Positions 9,970 through 18,754 are shown, numbered from the stretch's first letter. The stretch is 25,708 nucleotides of DNA from Flavobacteriales bacterium (GCA_016710965.1 JADJTW010000024.1:1-25708); one strand, 5' to 3'. A program made the numbers and translations. The notes: generated from the letters alone by a model not told the origin.

Positions 9970-10542
9970 ATGGCCTATTCGGTCATAGGCAGCCTTGCCG
10001 ACCGCGACTACTCGGAGGCGATCTTGGACGAAATGGGGCGCATCGACCTACATCAACGTACTGAAGAACGCTGCTTTGGACGGCCGCAATGCCTACCAAC
10101 TGAACAGTGGTGAACTGTCGGAATTGCTGGAGATGGTGGACGAAGGCCACTACGATCGGCCAAGCGGCTGGGCCAGCAACTTGCTCTGCGCGGTGTACAA
10201 GGTGTGCCGCCCACCCGCCACGGGGTGTTGTGGAATTGCCCAAGGCGAACCGCAGCCGCGAACACGAAAGGCCGGTGAACACAACTGCTGAAGCCAGTTT
10301 TGGCGCATACCCCAACCCAGCCCGCACTTGGGTGGCCTTCGCGTACAACCGAAAGGATGGCGAAGGGCAAGGCAGCATTGTCATCCGTGACCTTGCAGGA
10401 AGGACCATTGCCACCCTGATGATGAATGGCCAGCAGGGGCAGCAGGTCTGGGATACGCGGGAGGTGGCCCCGGCACCTATCTGGTGCAGTATCTTGGCGG
10501 TAGCGGAGTGCTCTACAGTGAGAAGCTCATATCCAACAATGA
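9961..10542 (+). pseudogene. orphan C-terminal tail of a large T9SS protein, copy 1
   Basis: Reads AMAYSVIGSLADRDYSEAIL, then (after a break near 10045) YINVLKNAALDGRNAYQLNS, LLEMVDEGHYDRPSGWASNL and LCAVYKVCRPPATG. A type A sorting domain follows: FGAYPNPARTWVAFAYNRKD, GSIVIRDLAGRTIATLMMNG, VWDTREVAPGTYLVQYL and SEKLIIQQ. Helical tails with WAQN/WASNLLC and CR.P.TGG before a YPNP domain are typical of the ends of long Bacteroidota T9SS proteins (recognised pattern). No signal peptide or N-terminal body precedes it; it begins abruptly at the Fn3 junction. Its stop TGA 10540-10542 overlaps the ATG 10539 of the delta-60 gene. At least three indels are present. Confidence 0.72.
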
Positions 10543-12002
10543 AGTGGTTCCAATCCCTGAAAGTGCTTACCTCAGTGGTCACTATTCTGGTGACCACTGG
10601 AGGCAATGCCTCAGTGGGGAGCTTTCGCTTGGATACCACATTCAGAACCCTGATCCGTAGCCAAACCGTCAATGACCTGGCAGTGCTCCCCACCGGGAAT
10701 GTTCTACTCTCGGGATTGATCCATTTCCCCGGAAGTATGAATGATTCGGAGCAGTGCGCGATTGCTGCCGAAAGGGCCAACGCGATCTTCCTACCTCGGG
10801 TATCATGGTAGCGGCAAAGCCCGTGCCTTGGATGGATGACTCAAGTTCTATATCGGCAGCAGTCTTCCAAGCGCGCTGCATGCCAGATGGCACGCTGGAC
10901 CCTTCATTCATTCCTTTGAATACGGGACCTTATTTTCTATCGCTGTACACCCGCAGACTACCACGTCTTCCCCGATGGCCGTGTGTGACCAGGCATCGCA
11001 TACCCTCAACGATCCTGTGCGCGGCTTCGTGGGTAGCTACAGAACTGATATGGTTCAGTAACGAAGGTTACTTGACACCACGCGCACCCACCGCAACGCC
11101 AATGGGGTGATGGGACTTCGCCGAGCTACCAGACGGTAAGTTCATCTGTCGCCGCACCTGCACGCAATACGAAGGGCAGCCGGTGGACCGACTCTTCCGC
11201 ATCCATGCCGATAGAGCCTTGGACACCACCTTCCATTCGGGCGTGAACTGGGGCAACATCTTCGCCTATCATCCACCGCCCGACGGAAGGGTGTACGTGG
11301 GTGGCCGCTACAAACGCGCCGTCGCTCCCAACGATACGCTCTATCTCGCGCGCTTCATGCCCGATGGGAGCCGGATCCGACCTTCAACCATGCGAACAAC
11401 CTAGGTCTTGAGGGGTTCTAAGTCCATCTCCCAAGTGAATAGAATTGGACCCTGGCAAGCGGACAAATTCTTCGTTGCCGGACATTTTCGCAGTGTGAAC
11501 GGACAGGCCCCAGGAGGCATCTGCGTGGTTGATAGCAGTGGCCAGCTCCTTCCACTCATGGATGAATGCTTGACCGGGCCTTTCACCTACTTCGGTCAAA
11601 CAGCAGCCTCCATCGTGGATATCAAACCAACACTTGATGGCACGGCTTTACATCTGCGGCATGTATGCCGGCTACACCGATGGCACCATCAACGACCCCG
11701 GACAACGCTTCGCAAGCCGCCTGTTGGTGGAGGAGGACCACCATGGGGGCTGCACGGCCACGCCAAAGCCGTTCACGCTTTACCCAAACCCGGAGCAATG
11801 GGGAAGTAAGCCTGCAACTGGATGCGTTGCCGCGCAGTGCGCAACTGGTGCTGCGATGCGCTGGGAGGGAGGTGCTGCGGCAACGGTGGGTAGTTATTAC
11901 ACCAACTTGCAACTACAAACTTTTCCCGATGGCATCTACATCATGGAACTGCTCTCCAACGGAGAGCGCATGGGCATGCATCGCCTGGTTGTTCAACACT
12001 GA
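10539..12002 (+). CDS. secreted delta-60 repeat propeller protein with T9SS CTD, copy 1
   Basis: Start ATG 10539 gives MKWFQSLKVLTSVVTILVTT, a signal peptide. Mature sequence: SFRLDTTFRTLIRSQTVNDL, AVLPTGNVLLSGLIHF, then many frame changes, and clean delta-60 motifs such as DGRVYVGGRYKRAVAPNDTL and YLARFMPDGS. The C-terminus is a T9SS sorting domain, KPFTLYPNP..., LQTFPDGIYIMELLSNGE and MHRLVVQH, stop 12000-12002. Delta-60 repeats form beta-propellers; substrate unknown, surface-exposed role inferred. Length corrected to about 487 residues. The start overlaps the stop of the upstream tail (ATGA). From about 11155 onward it is nearly identical at DNA level to copy 2, while the first 600 bases are clearly diverged. 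Confidence 0.8.
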
Positions 12003-12015
12003 GCAGGGCCTGTCC

Positions 12016-12602
12016 CGGCCAGCACGCCATGGACTATTCGGTCATCGGCAGCCTTGCCGACCACGACTACTCCGAAGCGATCCTGGACGAAGCAGGGCGC
12101 ATGCAGGCTTACATCAACGTGCTGAAGGGCGCGGCCCTGGTGGGCCGTAACGCCTACCAGTTGAACAGTGAGGAGGTTGGCAACCTGATGGAACTGGTGG
12201 ACGAAGGCCACTACGACCGGCCCAGCGGCTGGGCCAGCAACCTGCTTTGCGCGGTGTACAAGGTGTGCCGTCCACCCGCCACGGGTGCTGTGGAATTGCC
12301 CAAGGCGAACCGCCGTCGTGAGCGCGAAAGGCCTGCGAACACAGCTGCTGAAGCCAGCTTTGGAGCATACCCGAACCCTGCCCGCACTTGGGTGGCCTTC
12401 GCGTATGACCGCAAGGACGGCGAAGTAAACGGGAGCATCGTGATCCGCGACCTGGCTGGACGCACGATCACCACCCTGATGATGAACGGACAGCGCGGGC
12501 AACAGATCCGGGATCCGCGAGAGGTGGCTCCTGGTACCATTGGTGCAGTACATGAACGCAAGAGAAGTGCTGCACACCGAGCGCATCATCTTACAACCAT
12601 GA
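12016..12602 (+). pseudogene. orphan C-terminal tail of a large T9SS protein, copy 2
   Basis: Second copy of the tail, uninterrupted for most of its length: DYSVIGSLADHDYSEAILDE, AGRMQAYINVLKGAALVGRN, LMELVDEGHYDRPSGWASNL, LCAVYKVCRPPATGAVELPK, then FGAYPNPARTWVAFAYDRKD and GSIVIRDLAGRTITTLMMNG. A small deletion near 12538 obscures the ending APGTYLVQYMNAREVLHTER IILQP; the TGA 12600-12602 overlaps the next ATG 12599. An ATG at 12029 could in principle start a cytoplasmic peptide, but there is no signal sequence, so a free product could not reach the T9SS. It begins 14 bases after the stop of delta-60 copy 1. Confidence 0.75.
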
Positions 12603-14061
12603 GGGCTTTGCTATGGATGCTCGTAGCGCTATGCGCCGCGAGCATCCAAAGTTCCACTGCGTATGGGCAATGGAACTTCCAATTGGACACCACCTTTCGT
12701 ACCATTATTACCAGCAGCACTGTAAATTCCCTCGCCGTGATGCCTTCGGGGCATCTGCTGCTTTCCGGCAGAATGAACTTCCAAGGTGCGCCGGGTGAAC
12801 GCGCTCTGGCCAAAGTGGATATGAACGGTGTACGCGATCCGTCGTTCCCATTCGGATACGGTGGTGGTAAGTTAACCCCTTGGGCAGACCGTTATTATGT
12901 GGACAACGGCCTAGTAAGGAGATTTCTGCCAAGCGGGCTCTTGGATCCATCATTCATGAGCCAGATATACAGTCCCTACGTTGGAAGCAATGTGACCCTA
13001 GGCGATTACCATGTCTTCCCCGATGGCCGCTTGTTGATCAGCGGCTCGTACATGTTGAGTGATTCCGTGCGTGGATTCGTGGGGCAGTACCGCCTGGTGT
13101 GGTTCAGTAACCAAGGCTACTTGGATACCACACGGATCCACCGCCGCGCCAACGGCGTGATCTGGGATTTCGCCGAGTTGCCCGATGGGAAATTCCTGTG
13201 CAGTTGCACCTGCACGCAATACGAAGGGCAGCCGGTGGACCGACTCTTCCGCATCCACGCCGATGGAGCCTTGGATACCACCTTCCATTCCGGTGTGAAC
13301 TGGGGCAACATCTTCGCCTACCACGGCCTTCCCGATGGAAGGGTGTACGTGGGTGGCCGTTACAAACGCGCCGTCGCGCCCAACGATACGCTCTATCTCG
13401 CGCGCTTCATGCCCGATGGGAGCTTGGATCCGACCTTCAACCATGCGAACAACCTAGGTCTTAAGGGGTTCTAAGTCCATCTCCCCAAGTGAATAGAATT
13501 GAACCCTGGAAGCGGACAAATTCTTCGTTGCCGGACATTTTCGCAGTGTGAACGGACAGACCCGAGGAGGCATCTGCGTGGTTGATAGCAGTGGCCAGCT
13601 CCTTCCACTCATGGATGAATGCTTGACCGGGCCTTTCACCTACTTCGGTCAAACAGCAGCCTCCATCGTGGATATCAAACCAACACTTGATGGCACGGGC
13701 TTTTACATCTGCGGCATGTATGCCGGCTACACCGATGGCACCATCAACGACCCCGGACAACGCTTCGTAAGCCGCCTGTTGGTGGAGGAGGACCTTACCA
13801 TGGGCGCTAGCACGGCCACGCCAAAGCCGTTCACGCTTTACCCAAACCCGAGCAATGGGGAAGTAAGCCTGCAACTGGATGCGTTGACGCGCAATGCGCA
13901 ACTGGTGCTGCGCGATGCGCTGGGGGAGATGCTTGCGGCAAACGGGTGGGTAGTTATTGCACCAACTTGCAACTACAAACTTTTCCCGATGGCATCCACA
14001 TCATGGAACTGCTCCCAACGAGAGCGCATGGGCATGCAGCGCCTGGTTTGTTCAACACTGA
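12599..14061 (+). CDS. secreted delta-60 repeat propeller protein with T9SS CTD, copy 2
   Basis: MRALLWMLVALCAASIQSSTAYGQ is the signal peptide (cleavage near YGQ). Delta-60 blades follow: FQLDTTFRTIITSSTVNSL, AVMPSGHLLLSGRMNF, DYHVFPDGRLLISGSYML, ELPDGKFLCSCTCTQYEGQP, IHADGALDTTFHSGVNWGN, LPDGRVYVGGRY and RFMPDGSLDPTFNHANN. A break at 13464-13474 (ggggttc, same site in copy 1) shifts the frame; then FFVAGHFRSVNGQTRGGICV, FYICGMYAGYTDGTINDPGQ and the sorting domain KPFTLYPNPSNGEVSLQLDA to VVQH, stop 14059-14061. About 487 residues after correction. The single-base excess at the same homopolymer in both copies is either a systematic read error or an inherited lesion. Confidence 0.85.
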
Positions 14062-14079
14062 GCAGAGCCCGTCCCGCAA

Positions 14080-14350
14080 CAGCGGATGCGCGCACGCCTA
14101 GGTTCGCCTGCCTGCCGGAGGCACGGCGCTTGGCCGAAGGCGCACTGCGCTTGAGCGCCGGCCAGCACGCCATGGCCTATTCGGTCATCGGCAGCCTTGC
14201 CGACCGCGACTACTCCGAAGCGATCCTGGACGAAGCAGGGCGCATGCAGGCTTACATAAACGTGCTGAAGGACGCTGCCGAGGACGGCCGCAATGCCTAC
14301 CCGCTCAATAGCGGTGAGCTGACCGAACTGATGGATACGGTTGATGTGGT
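14080..14350 (+). pseudogene. orphan T9SS tail, copy 3, truncated at both ends
   Basis: In frame it reads EARRLAEGALRLSAGQHA, AYSVIGSLADRDYSEAILDE, AGRMQAYINVLKDAAEDGRN and LNSGELTELMDTVD, then homology to the other tails stops near 14345, well before the WASNLLC motif and the YPNP domain. It runs straight into the terminator of the convergent outer-membrane protein gene. It carries more of the original upstream coding sequence than copies 1 and 2. Confidence 0.7.
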
Positions 14351-14368
14351 TGGCAAGGCACCGAACGC

Positions 14369-14396
14369 GAGAAGCCCCCGTCCCCGGAGGCTTCTC
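14369..14396 (-). terminator. terminator hairpin of the outer-membrane protein gene
   Basis: GAGAAGCC (14369-14376) pairs with GGCTTCTC (14389-14396) around a 12-base loop that can extend the stem. It lies 13 bases beyond the stop of the minus-strand gene. No strong T-run is visible. Confidence 0.5.
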
Positions 14397-14408
14397 TGTG
14401 CGATCAGG

Positions 14409-15056
14409 CTAATCGTCGTTACCCAAGTTGATACCGACCGTGAGCCCGTAGGTGAGGTACTTCGATCCGATGTCCTTCACCGTCGGATTGTCGCTGAACA
14501 CACGGCTAAGACCGAAGCTCACATTGGGTTCCAGGGTCACCAGTCCCATGTCGAAGCCCAGGGCGGCATCGATGTTCATGGAGCCCTTGCGGAAGTCGCC
14601 TTTGTTGTAGCCGATCTCTTCGTTGCGGTCGTCCACGCTCAGGAGCACATCGTAGGTGGGGCCCATGGCGAAGCGCAGGTCGAACTGGTAGCTATCGATG
14701 ATGCGGTAACCGATCATGCCTTTCAGCTTCAAGTTGGTGCGCACCAGGTCGTTTTCGTACAGCAGCGTGTCGCTGAGTAGGTCTTCACCGCTGTGGCGCT
14801 GCGGCCGAAGAACGCACCGGGCTGCACGTACAGGCGGTCGCCGAAGCGCAGGTCGGCACCTAATTGCCAGCCGATGTTGGCCTTGTACTCCACACCGGCC
14901 ATGGGGCTGGTGAGCTGTTGGAAGTTGACCCTGGCTTGCGGGTTCACCTGAACTGCGCCGAAGCGGCAAGGGCAGCGAGGGTCAAGGCGAGGGAGAGCAG
15001 TGCTTGTTCACGGAAGTGCTTCTGGTTGCGCGGCGAATTTGCGAATGGCGTGCCAT
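14409..15056 (-). CDS. outer-membrane beta-barrel protein (PorT-like fold)
   Basis: The C-terminal two thirds alternate hydrophobic and polar residues as in an eight-stranded barrel: MIGYRIIDSYQFDLRFAMGP, NIDAALGFDMGLVTLEPNV, SFGLSRVFSDNPT and YLTYGLTVGINLGNDD, stop 14409-14411. Earlier strands include GVEYKANIGWQLGADLRFG and YVQPGAFFGRS. A signal peptide core, LLSLALTLAALAASAQ, precedes them in another frame; ATG 15056 is the nearest start but needs frame corrections near 15020, 14955 and 14795. About 215 residues, the usual size of OMP_b-brl family proteins. The exact role is unknown. It is convergent with the truncated tail and divergent from the esterase gene. Confidence 0.78.
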
Positions 15057-15114
15057 AACGGAATGGCGGTGATCACCATTCCTGAGCATCAGGAGCTTGC
15101 ATCGATCGCCTAGA

Positions 15115-15272
15115 GGGCATCTCAAGATTGCTTTTGGAGGCGAGCGAGGTGGATTTCGCAGCCAGAGGAGGCGCGAAACCCGCGCAGAGCAGGCCGCTCT
15201 GTATGGGTTGAGCAACGATGTATGGCTGCGAAAGGCACTCGCGCAGCCCGGAAGGGTAATGTTGAGATGCCC
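15115..15272. repeat. 158-bp imperfect palindrome (MITE- or REP-like element)
   Basis: The two 79-base halves align as inverted copies. GGGCATCTCAA at 15115-15125 matches TTGAGATGCCC at 15262-15272 exactly. Internally TTTCGCAGCCA on the left half matches TGGCTGCGAAA on the right, and GCGAG, ACCC and CAGAGC also pair around the centre near 15193. It fills most of the non-coding gap between the OMP and esterase genes. No transposase is present. The arms could fold into one long hairpin in RNA or a cruciform in DNA. Confidence 0.75.
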
Positions 15273-15290
15273 GCTGGCCTCCTACCTTGC
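15262..15290 (+). promoter_or_regulatory. possible promoter of the esterase gene
   Basis: TTG at 15262-15264 and, 18 bases later, TACCTTGC (15283-15290) is one mismatch from the Bacteroidota TAnnTTTG box. It is 27 bases before the ATG. The TTG is the end of the palindromic element, so the element could supply part of the promoter. Weak evidence. Confidence 0.3.
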
Positions 15291-15316
15291 CGGTCCCGAA
15301 CCAACCGAAGACATCC

Positions 15317-16525
15317 ATGAAGCAGTTGTACACCACGCTGGCTTGCGGCCGGCATTGCCTCTTACGCGCAGGATTGCAGCACCGGCCGATACGTCAGTGC
15401 CAACCTTTTCCCGACCGTGACGGTGACCAATGCCGTGGTCTACGGCGCCAACATCGGGGTGAACGGGAGCAACCAGACGCTTCGTCTCGATGTGTACGCG
15501 CCAACAGGAGATGCACAGACGGACCGCCCAGCGGCGATCGTGGCCTTCGGCGGGTCCTTCATCAGCGGTACGCGCGCCGATGTAGCTGACATCTGCCAGG
15601 ATTTCGCCAAGCGCGGGTACGTGGCCATCGCACCGGACTATCGCGTAGGCTTCTTCTTCCCGAACGAGGCGACTACGATACGCGCGGTGATGCGCGGAGC
15701 GCACGATATGAAAGCGGTGGTGCGCTTTCTGCGCAAGTCGGTGGCCGAAAGCGGTAATCCTTACGGCATCGACCCGGAGCGCATCATCGTTGGCGGTGTA
15801 TCGGCGGGCGCCATCAGCGGCATCCACGCTGCGTACCTGGACCAAGACAGCGAGGTGCCCGCCGTGCTCGTGCCGGAAATGCCTGCGCTCGGCGGCATCG
15901 AAGGAACAGCGGCAGTCCCGGATACAGCAGTGAGGTCTTCGCCGTTTACAGTTTCAGTGGCGCTATCGGTGATACCTTGTGGATGGTTCCCGGTGATGCA
16001 CCGCTCGCCAGCATACACGAAGTCGGCGACGGCGTTGTTCCTTACTACACGCAGGAAGTTTCGGTCATTGGGGTGCCAACGGGCTTGATCGCATCGGGCA
16101 GTCATGACATACACCTTCGCGCAGATCACATCGGCCTCGTCAACTGCTTCAAGAGCTATCCGGGCAGCGGTCACGTGGGCTATCTGACCAGCGATTACGC
16201 GGTCGCGATGGACTGGACTGCTTTATTCCTGGGCCAACTTGTCTGCGGTGCGCCAGTTACTTGCGGTGCCATCGGTACGGGCATCGTACGGGGAGGCGGG
16301 CGTGCGCACGACCGTCTCCCCGAATCCGACGACCGGCCCTGTGCAGATGCAGCTCACTGGTGCTGCCCGTCTCACATTGCTCGATGCTTCGGGACGCGTG
16401 GTGCTCAACGAACGCTTGGGGCTGGAACAGCACAGGTCGACCTCAGCGCATTGGCAGATGGTGTCTATACCGCGCAGCTAAGCGGCACGGTCACAGAGAC
16501 CTTCCGTATCGTGAAGGCGAACTGA
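15317..16525 (+). CDS. secreted alpha/beta hydrolase (esterase-like) with T9SS CTD
   Basis: ATG 15317 gives MKQLYTTLA, and the signal peptide continues in another frame as AGIASYAQDC. The catalytic domain shows LRLDVYAPTGD, an oxyanion-hole motif VAFGGSFISGTRAD, AKRGYVAIAPDYRVGF, and the nucleophile elbow GVSAG near 15793 (Ser in VGGVSAGAISG). A likely catalytic His lies in GSGHVGYLTSD. These are features of carboxylesterase/BD-FAE-type lipases that release acyl groups. The C-terminus is a sorting domain: TVSPNPTTGPVQMQLTG, LTLLDASGRVVLNE, VDLSALADGVYTAQL and FRIVKAN. Breaks lie near 15345, 15905, 16285 and 16425. Net length is 402 residues. The stop is 3 bases from the stop of the convergent nuclease gene. 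Confidence 0.87.
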
Positions 16526-16528
16526 GCG

Positions 16529-17563
16529 CTAACGCACGAAGCGCATCGCTTGCGCATCCTTGCCCAAGCGGGCCAGGTAAGCACCGTGCGCAGCAGCGAA
16601 CGGAATACTCGTGCGCCCACCGCTGACCAGCGTGCTCAACAGCTCACGACCTGTGGCATCGAAGATCACGAGTGCCGTGGGTTCTGCCTGTTCATCGCGC
16701 GATACATGCAGCGCATCGTCCTGCATCCAAAGCCGCCTGGAGGCGGAATGCACGTCGTTGATCCCCGCTTGCGGACCCCAGATGCTGTAAACCCACATCG
16801 GGTTGTCGATGTACGGATTGCGGTTGCCTTGCAGGATGAAGGCGCTGTCGTTGCGTGCGATCTCCTTCGCGCTTACGGGATCCTGCGTATGCCAAGCGAC
16901 CAGCAAGCTCTCGGTCCAGGAGAACAACTGGCCGCCTGTCATGATGGGAGCAGGCCAGCTGACGCTTTCGTTCATGTACCGGGTGAGCATGTAGAAGTAG
17001 CCTCGGGCCGATCGCCCTTGTACGCATCGATCGGCTCGAACACAGTTCCAGAGCAACCGGGCCAGCTGCATGGTCCTCGCTTGCTGCCATTGGTGCTGGT
17101 GAAATCCGGTGAGGTCACTGTACCGTACGGCCAGTTCCCACGCGCCTGGTTCACCCAAGCATCGGTAGGATAGATGTGGAAGAGATCGGAATTCATGGGC
17201 GGCACATCCATTGAACCAGCTCACCGGGAAGCTGTGCTCTCGGTTGAAGCAGTCGCCCTCGCTGTTGTACGTGCCGCATTGATCGCTGACGAACTGATAA
17301 GCATACGCGGCCGAACCGGAAGGCACATCGCTGTAGATGTCCCAGACCGTATTGTCCGGTTTGCGGTCGGTGCGGTAGAACGCGCTCCACAAGTTGCTGT
17401 ATTGGATGACCACGTGCGGACTGATGATATCGTAGAGCGCGGCGCGCAGCGGTTCGCCGGTGAGCCCGGCGGCCGGATAAACGTAATATCCCGGTGGCGG
17501 CTGTGCCGAGGCCAGCGCAGGAGCGAGGATGAACAGGATGGAAAACGGCCGCATGTGTTTCAT
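16529..17563 (-). CDS. secreted endonuclease I family protein with T9SS CTD
   Basis: ATG 17563 (MKHMRPFSILFILAPALASA) gives a signal peptide; ATG 17554 is an alternative. The sequence matches the endonuclease I/NucM family: LRAALYDIISPH, WDIYSDVP, then the beta-beta-alpha-metal motif CFNREHSFPVSWF with the catalytic His in NREH, and in a shifted frame HIYPTDAWVNQARGNWPYG, the family's second signature. ARGYFYMLTRYMNE, LLVAWHTQDPVSAKEI and ARNDSAFILQGNRNPYID follow, where the family binds its metal. A short CTD ends the protein: ALVIFDATGRELLSTLVSGG, PFAAAHGAYLARL and AMRFVR. About 344 residues. Expected role: extracellular non-specific DNA/RNA digestion. Frame breaks are near 17200 and 17015. 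Confidence 0.92.
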   Translation of the reverse strand: MKHMRPFSILFILAPALASAQPPPGYYVYPAAGLTGEPLRAALYDIISPHVVIQYSNLWSAFYRTDRKPDNTVWDIYSDVPSGSAAYAYQFVSDQCGTYNSEGDCFNREHSFPVSWFNGCAAHEFRSLPHLSYRCLGEPGAWELAVRYSDLTGFHQHQWQQARTMQLARLLWNCVRADRCVQGRSARGYFYMLTRYMNESVSWPAPIMTGGQLFSWTESLLVAWHTQDPVSAKEIARNDSAFILQGNRNPYIDNPMWVYSIWGPQAGINDVHSASRRLWMQDDALHVSRDEQAEPTALVIFDATGRELLSTLVSGGRTSIPFAAAHGAYLARLGKDAQAMRFVR

Positions 17564-17689
17564 CCCTATCTGGTCGGGAGGGCGAATGTACCCGGCATCG
17601 CATGCTGTCGTCGAAGTGTTCCAACGAAGGGCTACATTGGGCCCACGAAGGCGGGGGCACTGTTGCCCCGCGCTCAATACCCAGGACCA

Positions 17690-17882
17690 ATGGCAAGCGG
17701 TACAGTGAAATTCTTCAACACGGAGAAAGGTTTCGGTTTCATCGTTCCCGATGATGGGGGCAAGGAGGTGTTCGTGCACAAGACCGGCACACGAGAGCCT
17801 ATTCGCGAGGGCGACAAGGTGACCTACGATGTGGAACAGGGGTCCCAAAGGCGCGAACGCGGTGAACGTTCAGCGCGCCTGA
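17690..17882 (+). CDS. cold-shock domain protein
   Basis: MASGTVKFFNTEKGFGFIVP contains the RNP1 motif KGFGFI; RNP2 is VFVHKTG. The domain continues IREGDKVTYDVEQG. An extra G near 17841 hides the normal end PKGANAVNVQRA and TGA 17880-17882, giving 63 residues, the usual CspA length. It binds single-stranded RNA/DNA and acts as an RNA chaperone. It is monocistronic, divergent from the nuclease gene and convergent with the methyltransferase gene, 6 bases away. Confidence 0.93.
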
Positions 17883-17888
17883 GCGGAC

Positions 17889-18730
17889 TCAGTTCCCCGT
17901 AGCCTTTCAGGAAGATGATATTGTCGAAGTAGCCGGGGTCGTAGGCGGCCACGGCTTCAACGCGCGGCCAGGGCTTGGGCAGGTAGCCTTTGAATCCCTT
18001 GCCCACGATGAAGTCGAACAGCTCCCTGCCGGAGTAGCCCGCTCGTTTGCAGTGGTCGTCGATGATTTCGATCACGAGCATCATGCGCGGGCTGTTGCCA
18101 AGGATGACTTCGGCCCCGCGCAGAGCGGCCAGTTCGCCGCCCTCGATATCGATCTTCAGGACATCGATCCGCTCCACGCCGCGCGCAGCGAGCGCGTTGT
18201 CCAGCGTGATCCACGCGCACCTCGATGTGCTCTGGAGCGGTGCCGTATGCGCTTGCGCTGCCCAGATTCTGCCGATTGAAGGAGAGGGTGAAGCTGCCGA
18301 GCTTGTCCGCCAGGCCGTGCTCGAGCAGTTGGATGTTGGTGATGCCCGGGTTCAGTTCCCAATTCCCCTTGAAACGGTCGATGGCCGCGGGGTTGGGCTC
18401 AAGCTGATGAGACGGCCGGGTGCGCAAAGCCGCGCCATCTCCAGCGCATAGAATCCGATGTTACCGCCGATATCCACCACGGTGTCGCCCGGGCGGATGA
18501 GCCGACGCACATGTCGCATGGTGTTCCGCTCGTAGTCGCCGTGCAGGAAGAGGTTGCGCTGCACATACTCGCGCAGGTCCAAGGCGTAGTTGATCCCGGA
18601 GCGCGCGGCGAAGCGTTGCTGGGCCTCGAAACGTTCCAAGCGCACCAGCCGGGCAAAGGGCACCCTTGCCGTTGTCCAGCGGGGCATGGCGCAGGTAGGA
18701 GAGGAGCAGGCGATCGAGCACGCGCGGCAA
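17889..18730 (-). CDS. FkbM family methyltransferase
   Basis: SAM-binding motif I is TVVDIGGNIGFYALEMARL; a later FkbM signature is IDVLKIDIEGGELAALRGA. LVIEIIDDHCKRAGYSGREL and YFDNIIFLKGYG complete the fold. The N-terminus reads LPRVLDRLLLSYLRHAPLD from a TTG at 18730, and no better start is visible. Breaks near 18660, 18430 and 18200 split the gene; with one G fewer near 17896 it ends KGYGN at 17889-17891. About 280 residues. FkbM enzymes O-methylate sugars, lipids or small molecules; the substrate cannot be read from the context. It sits downstream of rplT but behind a hairpin, so it is probably transcribed separately. Confidence 0.9.
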
Positions 18731-18754
18731 GGTTAAGCCGAAGGGCGGGAACGA

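Larger units (their letters stand above)
9961..14350 (+). repeat. tandem duplication of a ~2.06-kb [orphan tail + delta-60 gene] unit
   Basis: The plus strand carries two full units and one partial unit in direct orientation. The delta-60 starts are 2060 bases apart (10539, 12599) and their stops 2059 apart (12002, 14061). Each tail begins at the shared word GGCCAGCACGCCATGG, just before the codons for YSVIGSLAD (near 9969, 12027 and 14169). The third unit contains only the first ~180 bases of the tail. It has about 85 extra bases of in-frame upstream tail coding (EARRLAEGALRLSAGQHA) that copy 2 lacks. Confidence 0.85.

Noticed and set aside
9983..12589. Minus-strand reading frames up to 265 residues opposite the tail copies
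   Set aside because: The plus strand encodes a recognisable T9SS tail and propeller with signal peptide and sorting domain; the antisense frames show no domain and recur only because the unit is duplicated.
12029..13474. A real tail-propeller fusion protein of 481 residues
   Set aside because: The open frame arises from a deletion near 12538; correcting it restores the tail stop overlapping the ATG of a gene with its own signal peptide, as in copy 1.
10539..14061. Insertion sequence or composite transposon behind the 2.06-kb duplication
   Set aside because: No transposase, terminal inverted repeats or target-site duplication is visible at the unit borders; the shared word at the tail start fits homologous or microhomology recombination.
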